NCBI RefSeq assembly: GCF_002104515.1
Contig: NZ_NBOE01000003.1
Span: 62,001-126,000 of the forward strand
Source of the DNA: Colwellia polaris
GTDB lineage: Bacteria; Pseudomonadota; Gammaproteobacteria; Enterobacterales; Alteromonadaceae
Reading direction: 5' to 3'
Length of the DNA stretch: 64,000 nt
The notes under the pieces: generated by a model
Databases searched by the model: none
What the model was told of the DNA's origin: nothing
What the model saw: the letters and a program-made list of their open reading frames with translations, nothing else
Position numbers and translations under genes: made by a program
Part shown: positions 8,725 through 19,700 of the stretch, piece by piece
Layout: every line of letters starts with the position of its first letter
Position numbering within the stretch: the first letter of the stretch is position 1

Positions 8725-10581
8725 ATGAACTTCAATAAATCACTTATTGTTATCTCTATCACCGCAGTATTAAGTGTTGCTTGTAGTAATGAAACAACTA
8801 CTGCAGCTTCTAAAGGCAATAACGCCCTTGCAATGGCCACTGAATCAAACATTAATAGCACAGTAAGTGCTTCTCAAGCGGCTAATGAGTTATTCGACAC
8901 AATTTTTATGGAAGGTGTTAATCGCAACCCCGTTAGACAAACCTATCTTGGTATAAAAACTGATTATGATAAGTGGCAAGACCTATCAGAAGAAAACAGT
9001 GCTAAAGAACTCGCTTATGCAAAACAAGCACTTAAACGTATTCAAATTATCAAGGTAGACAACCTTGATAAACAAACAAAGCTAAGTTATCAATTGCTGA
9101 CTCAAAAGCTAGAACAACAAATTGCTGACTATCCGTGGCGTCATCATAACTACCCGGTTAATCAAATGTTTGGTGTGCATTCTCAAATACCGGCATTATT
9201 GATCAACCAACATAGCATTAAAGACACCAAGCAAGCACATGACTATATTGCCCGTGTAAAGAATGCAAAGGTATTGTTAGCGCAATTAGTTGATCAACTT
9301 AAAATCAGAGAAAGTAAAGGCATTATCGCGCCAAAATTTGTTTTTGGTCATGTTATTCGTGATTCAAAAAACTTAACAGTTGGCGCACCGTTTGATAATG
9401 GTGATGACAGTACGTTATACGCTGACTTTACGGCCAAAATAGCTAAGTTAGACATTCCTGATGCAGAAAAGAAAGCATTAACTGATGAACTATCTTCGGC
9501 ATTAACCACTGAGTTTCAAACTGGCTACCAAACATTAGTTAGTTACTTAACCGAACTTGAGAAAAAAGCAGATAACACTGATGGTGCTTGGAAGTTTCCA
9601 AACGGTAACAAGTTTTACAACAATGCACTAAATCGCACGACCACAACAGATTTAACTGCTGATGAAATTCATCAAATAGGTTTAGATGAGGTGGCTCGCA
9701 TTCATGATGAAATGCGTGTCATTATGACTAAAGTTGGTTTTAAAGGCACATTAAATGAATTTTTCCAATTTATGCGCCACGACCCACAATTTTATTATGC
9801 CGGAGATGATGCCGGACGTCAGCGCTACTTAACTGAGGCAACAGCCTTAATTAACACCATGAAAGGTGAATTAGACCAGTTATTTATCACTAAACCTAAA
9901 GCTGATTTAAAAGTTAAAAAAGTTGAAGAGTTTAGAGAAAAATCTGCCGGTAAAGCATTTTACCAACAGCCTGCACCAGATGGTTCACGTCCAGGTATTT
10001 ACTACGCCAACCTATACGATATGGCCGCTATGCCAACTTACCAAATGGAAGCTTTAGCTTACCATGAAGGTATTCCTGGGCATCATATGCAAATAGCCTT
10101 AAAACAAGAGCTTGAAGGTATTCCTAAATTCAGAAAATTTGGTGGATATACAGCTTATAGCGAAGGTTGGGGCTTATATTCGGAAATGATCCCGAAAGAA
10201 ATTGGCTTTTACCAAGACCCATATTCTGACTTTGGCCGTTTAGCCATGGAACTATGGCGTGCTTGTCGTTTAGTGGTTGATACCGGTATACACAATAAAA
10301 AATGGGATCGCGCTCAAGGTATTGAATATTATGTCAATAACACGCCTAATGCAGAGTCAGATGCTATAAAAATGGTTGAACGTCATGTGGTAATGCCATC
10401 GCAAGCAACTGCTTATAAAATTGGTATGTTAAAAATTGTTGAGCTGCGCGCAAAAGCAAAACAACAATTAGGCGATAAGTTTGATATTCGCGAGTTTCAT
10501 GATGTTGTACTAACCAATGGCGCAGTACCACTTAACGTACTTGAAGATATGGTTAACGACTATATTGCCTCTAAAAGTTAA
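8725..10581 (+). CDS. DUF885-family lipoprotein, predicted zinc metallopeptidase-like
   Basis: A 618-residue lipoprotein. The signal peptide ends in the lipobox LSVAC with the lipidated cysteine at residue 20. The mature protein is a DUF885 domain, recognisable by the helical N-terminal half and by AYHEGIPGHHMQIAL (about residues 445-460), the conserved HEGxPGHH motif that resembles a zinc-peptidase site. A later glutamate in YSEGWGLYSEMIPKE fits as a third metal ligand. Members are common in marine gammaproteobacteria as predicted periplasmic or surface peptidases, but no substrate is known to me. A strong terminator follows at 10619. Confidence 0.85.
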   Translation: MNFNKSLIVISITAVLSVACSNETTTAASKGNNALAMATESNINSTVSASQAANELFDTIFMEGVNRNPVRQTYLGIKTDYDKWQDLSEENSAKELAYAKQALKRIQIIKVDNLDKQTKLSYQLLTQKLEQQIADYPWRHHNYPVNQMFGVHSQIPALLINQHSIKDTKQAHDYIARVKNAKVLLAQLVDQLKIRESKGIIAPKFVFGHVIRDSKNLTVGAPFDNGDDSTLYADFTAKIAKLDIPDAEKKALTDELSSALTTEFQTGYQTLVSYLTELEKKADNTDGAWKFPNGNKFYNNALNRTTTTDLTADEIHQIGLDEVARIHDEMRVIMTKVGFKGTLNEFFQFMRHDPQFYYAGDDAGRQRYLTEATALINTMKGELDQLFITKPKADLKVKKVEEFREKSAGKAFYQQPAPDGSRPGIYYANLYDMAAMPTYQMEALAYHEGIPGHHMQIALKQELEGIPKFRKFGGYTAYSEGWGLYSEMIPKEIGFYQDPYSDFGRLAMELWRACRLVVDTGIHNKKWDRAQGIEYYVNNTPNAESDAIKMVERHVVMPSQATAYKIGMLKIVELRAKAKQQLGDKFDIREFHDVVLTNGAVPLNVLEDMVNDYIASKS

Positions 10582-10618
10582 GCTTACTGAAAAATAACTA
10601 TTTCAAAAGCTAACATTA

Positions 10619-10657
10619 AAAAACGCCAAATATTTATATATTTGGCGTTTTTGTTTT
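10619..10657 (+). terminator. Rho-independent terminator after the DUF885 gene
   Basis: AAACGCCAAATAT pairs with ATATTTGGCGTTT around a very short loop, and the right arm runs into TTTTTG and further T. It is 40 bases past the stop codon. Confidence 0.85.
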
Positions 10658-10772
10658 TGTATATTTTTACTTTTAGCTGTATTTTATTAAAATAAATCAG
10701 TGTATTAATAAAGCTTAAAGTAAAACCCTTATAAAATATTCTATCAGGGCATGTCATTAACAAGGAATAAAA

Positions 10773-11237
10773 ATGGAATTGAAAGTTATCCCCGTATTAC
10801 AAGTCGCCATTGCGGTAATCTTAATGAGCCTACTTCAATACTACCTGCCTGATATAACTTTCAGTAGCTATATTGCTTCCTCAGTTACAATTTCCTTAGT
10901 CATATTATTAATGGTTATTGCAATAGTGATTGGGTTTCTTGCCATTTATAGTTTTCGAGTACACCAAACGACTGTTAACCCGACTAAGCCTGAAACGTCA
11001 TCTCAAGTAGTGGATAGTGGTATTTACAAGTATTCTAGAAACCCAATGTACTTAGCGATGTTACTAGCGTTAGTTGCTTTCGCTTGTTACCTTCAGAGCC
11101 CATTAAATTTATTAATTTGTGGACTTTTTGTTTGCTATATCACGAAATATCAAATAGTGCCCGAAGAACGTATGTTAATAAAATTGTTTGGTGAAGATTA
11201 TGTCAGTTATAAAAACAAAGTTCGCCGCTGGCTATAG
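10773..11237 (+). CDS. Isoprenylcysteine carboxyl methyltransferase-like membrane methyltransferase
   Basis: A 154-residue integral membrane protein with four predicted hydrophobic segments. The conserved core is SGIYKYSRNPMYLAMLL (about residues 82-98), followed by VPEERMLIKLFGEDYVSYK and a terminal RRW. The RNPMY motif and the E-E-x(4-5)-FG-x-Y-x-x-Y segment are hallmarks of the ICMT/PEMT-like bacterial family, which binds S-adenosylmethionine at the membrane. Bacterial substrates are largely unassigned; phospholipid or small-molecule methylation is possible. It is a single gene, preceded by a terminator and a usable Shine-Dalgarno sequence (AAGGAA). Confidence 0.82.
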   Translation: MELKVIPVLQVAIAVILMSLLQYYLPDITFSSYIASSVTISLVILLMVIAIVIGFLAIYSFRVHQTTVNPTKPETSSQVVDSGIYKYSRNPMYLAMLLALVAFACYLQSPLNLLICGLFVCYITKYQIVPEERMLIKLFGEDYVSYKNKVRRWL

Positions 11238-11365
11238 GTTTACAGAATTTTCTTTAAACAAAAAGTGTTACGTTTAGAAATGGTAAATATTGCGATATGA
11301 ACTTCATACTAAGCAGATGTTTAGTCGTGACTTAAATTCGATTTTCACTGGTTATTCGAGGGAAT

Positions 11366-11857
11366 ATGCTGTTAAGACACTGGACACATAATCAGAAAAA
11401 AATTGAGTTTTCCCCTTTAACAGGTGAAGCTAAAACCATACTTTTAAAAAGTTCAAAAAGTACAGATTCTACCTGTTTAGGTTTTTCTCATTGCGAAAAA
11501 AAATTGTTTGGCTCTAAAGTCAATTTTGCGACTTACATTGAAGATACAAAAATAATATTTAACGCAGGTAAAAAAAGCTGGGATACGGGTGCTGATGGAA
11601 TTCAATTTAAACATTCAACACCGTATCCATTTATATCTAAATTTCAAGTTATTGAAAATGGCAATTGTACTTTTAGTATTCTCTACTCCCATTTAGGCCG
11701 AGCACTACTCTCTCTTATTGATGTTACCTACGATCAACTTGATAAAGATGCTGACTTTTATTTAGAGTATATGGCAGAAGTCTTACTTGACTCTGAATGG
11801 CGAGCTACAGCTAAAGATAGATGGGGACAACATAAAGTAGGGTCAGATACACATTAA
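11366..11857 (+). CDS. Hypothetical protein whose 3' end lies in an inverted repeat element
   Basis: I do not recognise this 163-residue protein. It has no signal peptide or membrane segment. The N-terminal half is rich in Lys and Ser with several Cys (DSTCLGFSHCEKKLF), and the C-terminal half is acidic and looks helical. A GAGGGA Shine-Dalgarno lies just upstream of the ATG. The last codons (KVGSDTH) and the TAA stop are encoded by the left arm of a 27-base inverted repeat at 11832-11858. The present C-terminus may therefore have been created by insertion of that element, making this a truncated version of a longer gene. Confidence 0.6.
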   Translation: MLLRHWTHNQKKIEFSPLTGEAKTILLKSSKSTDSTCLGFSHCEKKLFGSKVNFATYIEDTKIIFNAGKKSWDTGADGIQFKHSTPYPFISKFQVIENGNCTFSILYSHLGRALLSLIDVTYDQLDKDADFYLEYMAEVLLDSEWRATAKDRWGQHKVGSDTH

Positions 11858-11977
11858 TTGATTTTGGTGGTTTTGGTAACTGTAAAGCATTTATGTTGAG
11901 CTTAAAGCTTGATCATCTTGCTCGCTTTTGGAAATATCAGATAACTAAAGATTAATGTGTACCTGACCCTACTTTAT
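11832..11977. mobile_element. MITE/REP-like element with 27-bp terminal inverted repeats
   Basis: The left arm 11832-11858 and the reverse complement of the right arm 11951-11977 are identical except for one base (GGGTCAGATACAC versus GGGTCAGGTACAC). They enclose 92 bases with no open frame. A related sequence occurs at 63631-63655. Short elements with this architecture and no coding capacity are typical of MITEs or REP-type repeats mobilised in trans by a REP-associated (Y1) transposase. No such transposase is in the window, and the link to one is inference. No clear target-site duplication is visible. Confidence 0.6.
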
Positions 11978-12105
11978 TTGATTGTGTTTATATGGGGATA
12001 GGTCAATATCAGAATTATTCAATAGTTATAACACCTGACCAAAATATTAGGGAGGGTTTATTTCCCGTAACACTTTCATCAGGCTTTATGACAATCAAAT
12101 TTAAA

Positions 12106-12675
12106 CTAGGCTTTCTTTAAGTAACTGGCAACTAATACAATACGTGTACCATTTACCTTACCTTCAATATGCTCTGGGTTGTCAGTTAAACTGATGCCTC
12201 GAACCATGGTGCCTTGTTTAGCGGTAAAGTTTGCACCTTTTACTTTTAAATCTTTAATAAGCGTAACATTATCGCCATCTTGTAATTCAGTACCATTACT
12301 GTCGCGTGTAGGACCTTCTCGCTCGGCAGCAGCAATGCCCTGCTCAGCCCAAGTTTTAACAGCGTCTTCAAGGTAAATCATATCTAATGCATCTTGTGCC
12401 CAGCTTTCAGCTGACAATTTATGTAACAAACGATAAGCCATTACTTGAACTGCAGGCTCTTGATTCCACATAGCATCGGTTAAGCAGCGCATATGGTTAA
12501 CATCAAGCGCTTTAGTGCCTTCAACTTGCTCTAAACAGTTGTTACATAGATAAATACTTTGCTGGGCACTTAAATCGCTAGTAGGAGGTACAGAAAATAC
12601 CGATAAGTTATCTGGTGAGGTACATAATTCACAGCTGTTATTGCTGCGTGCTTTTAAAGCATTTTCAGTTGGCAT
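12106..12675 (-). CDS. PhnA-family (YjdM-like) zinc-ribbon protein
   Basis: A 189-residue cytosolic protein. The N-terminal zinc ribbon has two Cys pairs, CELC (about residue 15) and CNNC (about residue 45). The C-terminal PhnA domain reads DSNGTELQDGDNVTLIKDLKVKG and ends GTRIVLVASYLKK. Between them lies a helical region of about 80 residues (VQVMAYRLLHKLSAESWAQD) not found in the shortest members. The family was named from the E. coli phn region, but YjdM is not required for phosphonate use and its function is unsettled. The gene is isolated here, with no phn genes nearby. Confidence 0.85.
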   Translation of the reverse strand: MPTENALKARSNNSCELCTSPDNLSVFSVPPTSDLSAQQSIYLCNNCLEQVEGTKALDVNHMRCLTDAMWNQEPAVQVMAYRLLHKLSAESWAQDALDMIYLEDAVKTWAEQGIAAAEREGPTRDSNGTELQDGDNVTLIKDLKVKGANFTAKQGTMVRGISLTDNPEHIEGKVNGTRIVLVASYLKKA

Positions 12676-12825
12676 AAAAGGATCTCCTAAAATTTTTGCG
12701 CTATTATGCTCCTAATTCACGAATTTAAAAAGTGGCGATTATAAAAACGAGAGATTTTATACTTAGAATGAGTTATCTAAGGCTGAGGGTTTTGCTGATT
12801 TTAAACTGCTGTTCGAAGAGAAAAC

Positions 12826-12861
12826 AGCTTTGTTACTTTTAAATATTAAAGCAACAAAGCT
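12826..12861 (-). terminator. Terminator after sstT
   Basis: AGCTTTGTT (12826-12834) pairs with AACAAAGCT (12853-12861), and after one mismatch CTTT pairs with AAAG. On the minus strand the stem is followed by TTTTCTCTT. It sits 30 bases beyond the sstT stop. Confidence 0.6.
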
Positions 12862-12891
12862 AGAAATAAATTCAAATAAACATGTAAAGAT

Positions 12892-14127
12892 TTACTCTAA
12901 ATTTTTAGTGATATGATGAGATGCCGCTGCGGTAAATACCACATCAGTAGAGCTATTTAATGCTGTTTCAGCTGAATCTTGAATTACGCCAATAATAAAA
13001 CCTATCGCAACAACTTGCATCGCAATATCGCTATTAATACCAAACAAACCGCACGCTAATGGAATAAGTAGCAATGAACCGCCAGCAACACCTGAAGCTC
13101 CACAGGCTGATACCGCAGCAACTACGCTCAGAAGTATCGCCGTAGCAAAATCAACTTCAATATTTAAGGTGTTAGCCGCCGCAAGTGTTAGTACTGTAAT
13201 AGTAATAGCAGCGCCCGCCATATTAATGGTGGCACCTAAAGGGATAGAAACCGAATAAGTGTCTTCATGTAAATCAAGCTTTTCACATAACTCCATATTT
13301 ACGGGAATATTTGCTGCTGAACTTCGGGTAAAAAATGCCGTAATACCAGATTCTTTGATACAAGTTAGTACCAATGGATAAGGGTTTTTGCGCATAATAA
13401 TATAGACAATTAATGGGTTAACTACCAAGGCAATAATTAGCATTGCCCCGATTAACACTAGTACCAAGTGCGTAAATTCACTTAGAGTTTCAAAGCCAGT
13501 TGTAGCTACAGTATTGGCCACTAAGCCCATTATGCCTAATGGCGCAAAACGTATTACTAATTTAACCACGCTAGAAATAGCATCAGCAAGGTCATCAACC
13601 ATGACTTTAGTGCTGTCACTAGCTTTTTTTAATGCAAAGCCTAAACCTAAGCCCCAAGCTAAAATACCAATAAAGTTACCAGTAATAACAGCATTAAAAG
13701 GGTTATCAACAATTTTAAATGCCAGTGTTGTTAACACCTCTCCTAGCCCTTGTGGCGGGTTAGCGCTAGCGCCAACAATATCTAAGGTTAAATGAACTGG
13801 AAAGAGAAAACTTAGCGCAACAGCAATTAGCGCCGCACTGATCGTACCAATTAAATAAAGCCCTACTATGGGTTTTAAATTAGCATCACTATTAGGTTTT
13901 TGATTCGCAATAGATGCCGCGACTAAAACCAGCACCAAAATAGGTGCTACTGCTTTTAAAGCATTTACAAACAAGTCACCTAAAATAGAAAATGACATCG
14001 CGAGTTTAGGCGATACAACAGCTAAAATAACGCCAAAAACAATGGCAATAATGATTTGATTTACGATATTTATTGACTTGAGTTTGGTTATAAAAGATGG
14101 GCTTTGTGTAGTATTTTCTAATGTCAT
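12892..14127 (-). CDS. sstT: Serine/threonine:Na+ symporter SstT
   Basis: A 411-residue member of the dicarboxylate/amino acid:cation symporter (DAACS) family, which imports serine and threonine with sodium. The N-terminus [19 protein letters not shown], the re-entrant loop residues [19 protein letters not shown] and [19 protein letters not shown], and the later [19 protein letters not shown] are characteristic of SstT. About eight to ten membrane segments alternate with these conserved hairpins. Length agrees with E. coli SstT (414). The gene stands alone. Upstream of its start, at 14160-14173, is the small dyad ACACGC-AA-GCGTGT, which might be an operator but is weak evidence. Confidence 0.94.
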   Translation of the reverse strand: MTLENTTQSPSFITKLKSINIVNQIIIAIVFGVILAVVSPKLAMSFSILGDLFVNALKAVAPILVLVLVAASIANQKPNSDANLKPIVGLYLIGTISAALIAVALSFLFPVHLTLDIVGASANPPQGLGEVLTTLAFKIVDNPFNAVITGNFIGILAWGLGLGFALKKASDSTKVMVDDLADAISSVVKLVIRFAPLGIMGLVANTVATTGFETLSEFTHLVLVLIGAMLIIALVVNPLIVYIIMRKNPYPLVLTCIKESGITAFFTRSSAANIPVNMELCEKLDLHEDTYSVSIPLGATINMAGAAITITVLTLAAANTLNIEVDFATAILLSVVAAVSACGASGVAGGSLLLIPLACGLFGINSDIAMQVVAIGFIIGVIQDSAETALNSSTDVVFTAAASHHITKNLE

Positions 14128-14234
14128 AATTTATCTTATTTGAGTTATTATACTTATGAACACGCAAGCGTGTAGTGCAAGATTTTTACCATTTAATGGC
14201 GGTTATTGTCTAGTTTATTCGTTATATGGTTAGT

Positions 14235-15611
14235 TTAAAAAGACGATTCACTGTTCCATGATATAAACAAAGACTCTTCCTTGTTATCAACCAAAAAAGG
14301 CTTACAAACAAAGTGCCCCGCCACGGCTACTAATTCATTATCAAAAAAAATAAATGGCAGCCTTTTTCGTTGCCAGGGTGGAATATTAAGTTCTTGTAAA
14401 ACCTTTTTTAAGGCACGTGAATGCTGTCTATATTGAGGTAAACATTTAGGGTTTTCGTGAGAAAATCTAACAGTAACAATTTGATCAGCTGTAGGCTTTT
14501 TGATAGCAGCTTGCCAGCTGTTTATTGTGTCAATCTTTTCTTTATTAGTTGAAATATTAAGAGCGCCAAGCGCATCAGGCAAGGTTAAATTGAGGCTATT
14601 TTCTAATGTGAAGTTTTCAAGATTAACCTCTTGTTGCCATGAACTAATATCTTGATAAATTGAAGTTAAATAAAACTCATCCTTAAAACGCCTAAAACAA
14701 TAATTACTCAGCTGAATAACCGGCGACTTATCGATATTAGCATTTAGCTGTAAACATATTTGCTGCATCTGCTGACGTGAAGGCATGAGTAAATCATGAC
14801 TGGAAATAAAATAGCGCAATAAATTTTTAAGCCGTATTTCACTGAGCTTATTTAACATAGCTACCGAAAGTTTACCTGGTGAAACCTGACAATTGAATAA
14901 GTCTTCTTGTGCTAATTCATCCAGTAATTGCTGCGCTTCAAAACAATGTTCGGCACTGCGAGCAATCGTATTATTAATACTAGGCCAACGCGTATTTAAG
15001 TTAGGTAAAACCTGATGACGAATGAAGTTTCGATCGTAGTGTTCATCATTATTAGATTCATCTTCAACCCAACTGAGTTGTTGTTGGTTAGCATAGTTAA
15101 CAATATCAGCACGAGACACCGTTAATAACGGGCGAGCTATAGTGTGTTGAGCTAATTTGGCACTTGCTGGCATTGCCGATAAACCTTTAACCCCTGCACC
15201 ACGCTTTAATGCCAGTAAAAAAGTTTCAGCTTGGTCATTAAGGTGATGGCCAGTAACAATAATTGCAGGCTCTGTACATGTTTTGATTAATACTTTATAA
15301 CGCGCATCTCTTGCCATCGCTTCAAGGCTTTGCTGAGCTTCTTTCTTCAAATACAGTTTATGGCTAACTAATGGTAGAGAAAAACGCTCACATTGTTGCT
15401 GTGCAAAGAGCTGCCATTCATCGGCATGTCGGCTTAAACCATGATTAACATGACAAACGACAACATCATTGATTATCTTTTTCTGCTGCTTTAACGTCGC
15501 TAATGCTACCAATAGCACTTGTGAATCTACACCGCCGCTATAAGCAATAACAAGTGTTTGATCTGGAGTATCTTTAAAAAACTCTATCAGCGATGATTCA
15601 ATTATATTCAC
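14235..15611 (-). CDS. tilS: tRNA(Ile)-lysidine synthase
   Basis: ATP-dependent enzyme that attaches lysine to C34 of the tRNA-Ile CAU anticodon, changing its codon reading from AUG to AUA and its charging from Met to Ile. The PP-loop AYSGGVDSQVLL (about residues 22-33) binds ATP. VVCHVNHGLSRHADEW and GHHLNDQAETFLLALKRG are conserved TilS segments. The C-terminal part (about residues 370-440) contains the small tRNA-binding domain ending in HFVCKPFLV. At 458 residues it is of normal length for a gammaproteobacterial TilS. It lies downstream of accA, as in E. coli, but a terminator hairpin separates them. Confidence 0.95.
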   Translation of the reverse strand: MNIIESSLIEFFKDTPDQTLVIAYSGGVDSQVLLVALATLKQQKKIINDVVVCHVNHGLSRHADEWQLFAQQQCERFSLPLVSHKLYLKKEAQQSLEAMARDARYKVLIKTCTEPAIIVTGHHLNDQAETFLLALKRGAGVKGLSAMPASAKLAQHTIARPLLTVSRADIVNYANQQQLSWVEDESNNDEHYDRNFIRHQVLPNLNTRWPSINNTIARSAEHCFEAQQLLDELAQEDLFNCQVSPGKLSVAMLNKLSEIRLKNLLRYFISSHDLLMPSRQQMQQICLQLNANIDKSPVIQLSNYCFRRFKDEFYLTSIYQDISSWQQEVNLENFTLENSLNLTLPDALGALNISTNKEKIDTINSWQAAIKKPTADQIVTVRFSHENPKCLPQYRQHSRALKKVLQELNIPPWQRKRLPFIFFDNELVAVAGHFVCKPFLVDNKEESLFISWNSESSF

Positions 15612-15668
15612 AGGTTCAAAAACTATTAGGTAAAGTTACAAGTGCGAGAGGTATCATAATAAAGGTAA

Positions 15669-15694
15669 TAAAAAGCGACCTATTGAGGTCGCTT
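15669..15694 (-). terminator. Rho-independent terminator after accA
   Basis: AAGCGACCT (15673-15681) and AGGTCGCTT (15686-15694) form a perfect nine-pair stem with a 4-base loop. On the minus strand the stem runs into a T-tract. It ends the lpxD-accA transcription unit just before tilS. Confidence 0.8.
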
Positions 15695-15702
15695 ATTTAA
15701 TG

Positions 15703-16659
15703 TTAACAGTAACCAAATGACATGAGTTTTTCGTAACGACTTTCGATTAACTCGTCTTTAGACATTTTATCTAGTTCAGCAAGATCAGATTTTAACGCCT
15801 GCTTAAGGAATGCCGCCATCTGATCCATATCACGATGAGCGCCACCTAAAGGCTCTTCAACAACGCTATCGATGAGCTCTAATTCTTTAATTCGTTTAGC
15901 AGTAATACCCATTGCTTCAGCAGCTGTCGGTGCTTTTTCAGCTGTTTTCCACAAAATAGAAGCACAACCTTCAGGAGAGATTACTGAATATGTTGAATAC
16001 TCAAGCATATTAACTTTATCACCAACACCTATAGCAAGTGCTCCACCAGAGCCACCTTCACCAATAACGGTACAAATAATCGGCACGTTCAAACGTGACA
16101 TTACTTTTAAGTTCATCGCTATCGCTTCACTTTGACCACGCTCTTCTGCACCAATGCCGGGGTAAGCACCTGGCGTATCAATAAAAGTAATAATTGGCAT
16201 ATTAAAACGTTCAGCCATTCTCATTAAACGTAATGCTTTTCGGTAGCCTTCAGGACGAGGCATACCAAAATTACGTTTAACTTTTTCGTTAGTTGAACGG
16301 CCTTTTTGATGACCAATAACCATCACTGGGCGACCGTCTAAACGTGCTGTGCCACCGACTATCGCTTTATCGTCAGCATAAGCTCTATCACCTGCTAATT
16401 CATCAAACTCAGTAAAAATACGCGGTAAATAGTCTAAAGTGTATGGGCGTTGAGGGTGGCGAGCAACGCGTGCAGTTTGCCAAGGGTCTAAATTAGAAAA
16501 TATTTTCTTAGTTAAGTCGCTATTTTTCTCTCGCAACTGAGTTATTTGATCTTCTAAATCGAGATCCAGTTCTTGGCCATTGTTGACCAATTGCAACTCT
16601 TCAATTTTCGCTTCAAGTTCCGCAATTGGAAGCTCAAAATCTAAAAAATTTAATGACAT
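15703..16659 (-). CDS. accA: Acetyl-CoA carboxylase carboxyltransferase subunit alpha
   Basis: AccA pairs with AccD to move the carboxyl group from carboxybiotin to acetyl-CoA, giving malonyl-CoA for fatty acid synthesis. The 318-residue length is close to E. coli AccA (319). Recognisable segments are [20 protein letters not shown] at the N-terminus, [16 protein letters not shown], and the oxyanion-hole and CoA-binding parts [18 protein letters not shown] and [16 protein letters not shown]. It follows dnaE on the same strand with a gap of about 50 bases, the order conserved in gammaproteobacteria. Confidence 0.98.
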   Translation of the reverse strand: MSLNFLDFELPIAELEAKIEELQLVNNGQELDLDLEDQITQLREKNSDLTKKIFSNLDPWQTARVARHPQRPYTLDYLPRIFTEFDELAGDRAYADDKAIVGGTARLDGRPVMVIGHQKGRSTNEKVKRNFGMPRPEGYRKALRLMRMAERFNMPIITFIDTPGAYPGIGAEERGQSEAIAMNLKVMSRLNVPIICTVIGEGGSGGALAIGVGDKVNMLEYSTYSVISPEGCASILWKTAEKAPTAAEAMGITAKRIKELELIDSVVEEPLGGAHRDMDQMAAFLKQALKSDLAELDKMSKDELIESRYEKLMSFGYC

Positions 16660-16711
16660 ATGATTATTCTTACCTATGTTGTCTTTGAGTAACGTTAGTA
16701 ATTAACACTAC

Positions 16712-19700
16712 TTATTTAAATTTTAACTCGACTTGCTCGTCACCCAGTAGGGTTTTTAAATTGTATAATAGCATGTCGCTTGGCGATACGCGCCACTGTA
16801 CCCCTAACTCTAGCATACCTTGCGCCTCATCTCTTTGATAAAAAACGCGAATTGGGCAAATACCATCTTTATAGGGTGTTAGCACCTGTGTAAATTGCTC
16901 GATAAACTGTCCTGACAGCTGATTTTTATCGACTTGTAAATCTAGTGACGTAACATAATTTTCCCTTGCATCTGCAATGGTCATTATGTCGCGAGCGGTC
17001 ATTGTAATACCACCAGAGTAATCATCAAAGCTGACCTGTCCACTACAGACTAAAATTGCATCAGAAACAAGCAATTCTGCGAACCTATCGTAGTCGTCAG
17101 GGAATAAACGTATGTCCATTCTGGCGCTTTTGTCGTCTAATGTTACTAACGCCCAACGGCGCCCTCGTTTATTAACCAAGACCCTTACACCTAGTACCAA
17201 CCCTACCGCTACGGTAGTTTTATCTTTATTCGTAGGTTGTAAACTGACTAAGCGCCCGGTTGCATAGCGCTTAATTTCACTTAAATAACGGTTAATAGGA
17301 TGACCCGTTAAATATAGCCCTAAAGTTTCTTTTTCACCATCAAGCCATTGTTGTTCTGGCCATTTAGGTACTTCTTTGTAGACTTGCCTATTATCTTCAG
17401 GTTCTTCGTTGATTAAACCAAATAAATCATTTTGCCCCAGCGCTTGCGCCTTTGCGTGCTGTTCTGCGGCTTTTAATGCTTCTGTAAGCGATTCGAAGAT
17501 AGCGGCTCTGTGTGGCCCATCTTTCACCTTAGGACCTAATGAGTCCATCGCACCTGATTTAATTAATTTTTCCAATACCCGTTTATTAATTTTTTTCAAA
17601 TCAACACGGGCACAAAAATCAAATAAATCAATAAAATCACCACCGTTTTCACGGGCAGCTATAATTGCTTCAATAGGACCTTCACCAACACCTTTAACAG
17701 CACCTATACCATAGATAATTTGGTCTTCATCATTAACGGTGAATTTATATTGTCCTAGGTTTACATCTGGCGGTAATAGATCAATCCCCATGTTGCTACA
17801 TTCATCAACTAAAGTAACAATTTTATCGGTGTTGTCCATATCAGCAGACATAACCGCCGCCATGAATGGCGCTGGAAAATGGGTTTTCATCCATAAAGTT
17901 TGATATGAAACTAAAGCATAAGCAGCAGAATGAGATTTGTTGAAACCATATCCGGCAAATTTTTCAACTAAGTCAAAAATCTTCATTGCCAGTTCGCCGT
18001 CAACACCTCGACCCACAGCGCCCGCTTCAAAACCTGCACGTTGTTTAGCCATTTCTTCAGGCTTTTTCTTACCCATAGCACGACGTAACATATCGGCACC
18101 GCCTAGCGAATAACCGGCAAGTACTTGCGCTATTTGCATTACCTGTTCTTGATACAAAATAATACCGTAAGTCGGTTCAAGAATAGGTTTTAAATCAATA
18201 TGTTGCCATGTTTCATCTGGGTAGCTAATGGCTTCACGTCCATGTTTACGTTCAATAAAGTTATCAACCATGCCCGATTGTAATGGGCCGGGCCTGAACA
18301 AGGCTACCAAAGCGATAATATCTTCAAAGCAATCTGGTTTTAGTTTTGCGATCAGTGATTTCATACCACTAGATTCAAGTTGGAAAACAGCCGTTGTTTC
18401 CGACTTTAATAACACTTTAAAACTGGCTTTATCTTCAAGATCAATCGCAGCTAAGTTAATCGGCTCTTTGCCCTGCTTTAATAATTTTGCATCCGCCATT
18501 TCAATGGCCCACTGCAAAATAGTTAGTGTACGTAAACCAAGAAAATCGAATTTAACTAAACCAGCATCTTCTACATCATTTTTATCAAATTGCGTTACTG
18601 GATTTTTACCTTCTTCATCGCAATATAATGGAGCGAAGTCGGTGATTGTGGTGGGTGAAATAACAACACCACCCGCATGTTTACCTGCATTTCGTGTTGT
18701 GCCTTCTAGAATTCGGCACATATCAATTAAGTCTTTTACATCACTGTCTTGAGCATAAACCTCAGGCAGTTTAGGCTCTTCTTCAAACGCTTTGGCTAAG
18801 GTCATGCCCGGAGTTGGTGGTATAAGCTTTGAAATTCGATCAACAAAACCATAAGGGTGGCCTAATACTCGGCCCACATCACGAATAACGGCTTTGGCAG
18901 CCATAGTACCAAAAGTAATAATTTGTGACACTGCATCTCGGCCATATAACTCTGCCGTGTGTTCAATAACCTCATCGCGTCGGTCCATACAAAAATCGAC
19001 ATCAAAATCAGGCATCGAAACACGTTCAGGATTAAGAAAGCGCTCAAACAGCAAGTCATACTCAAGCGGATCAAGGTCGGTAATTTTTTGTGCGTAAGCT
19101 ACCAATGAACCTGCACCAGAGCCACGACCGGGCCCTACGGGAATATTATTGTCTTTACTCCACTGGATAAACTCCATCACTATCAAGAAATAACCAGGGA
19201 ACCCCATATTATTAATGACTTCCAGTTCGATAGCTAAACGCTCATCATAAGGCTTACGCTTTTCAGCAAAATCAGGTGCATCTTTATCAAATAAGAACTC
19301 TAAACGTTCTTGTAAGCCTTCTTCTGAAACTTTGACTAAATAGTCTTCAATTGCCAAGCCTTCTGTCGGAAAATCAGGTAAAACGTATTCTCCTAGCGTA
19401 ACGGTAACATTACACCTTTTCGCTATTTCAACTGAATTTTGTAGTGCTTCAGGTATATCGTCAAAGAGTGCGAGCATTTCTTCTTCGGAACGTAAATATT
19501 GCTCTTTGGAGTATTTTCTTGGTCTACGCTTATCATCTAAAGTAAAACCATCATGTATCGCAACACGAATTTCATGGGCATCGAAGTCTTCTGGACTTAA
19601 GAACATAACTTCATTGGTAGCAACAACGGGTAAATTATGACTCGCAGCAAGTTCTACAGCTAGATGGATGTAATTTTCTTCATCATTTCGCCCAGTACGA

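Noticed and set aside
14160-14173. Dyad ACACGCAAGCGTGT upstream of sstT
   Set aside because: Only six-base arms with a two-base centre; too short to claim an operator without conservation data.
18228-18752. 174-codon plus-strand open frame inside dnaE
   Set aside because: Lies entirely antisense to the well-supported dnaE coding region and shows no protein family signature.
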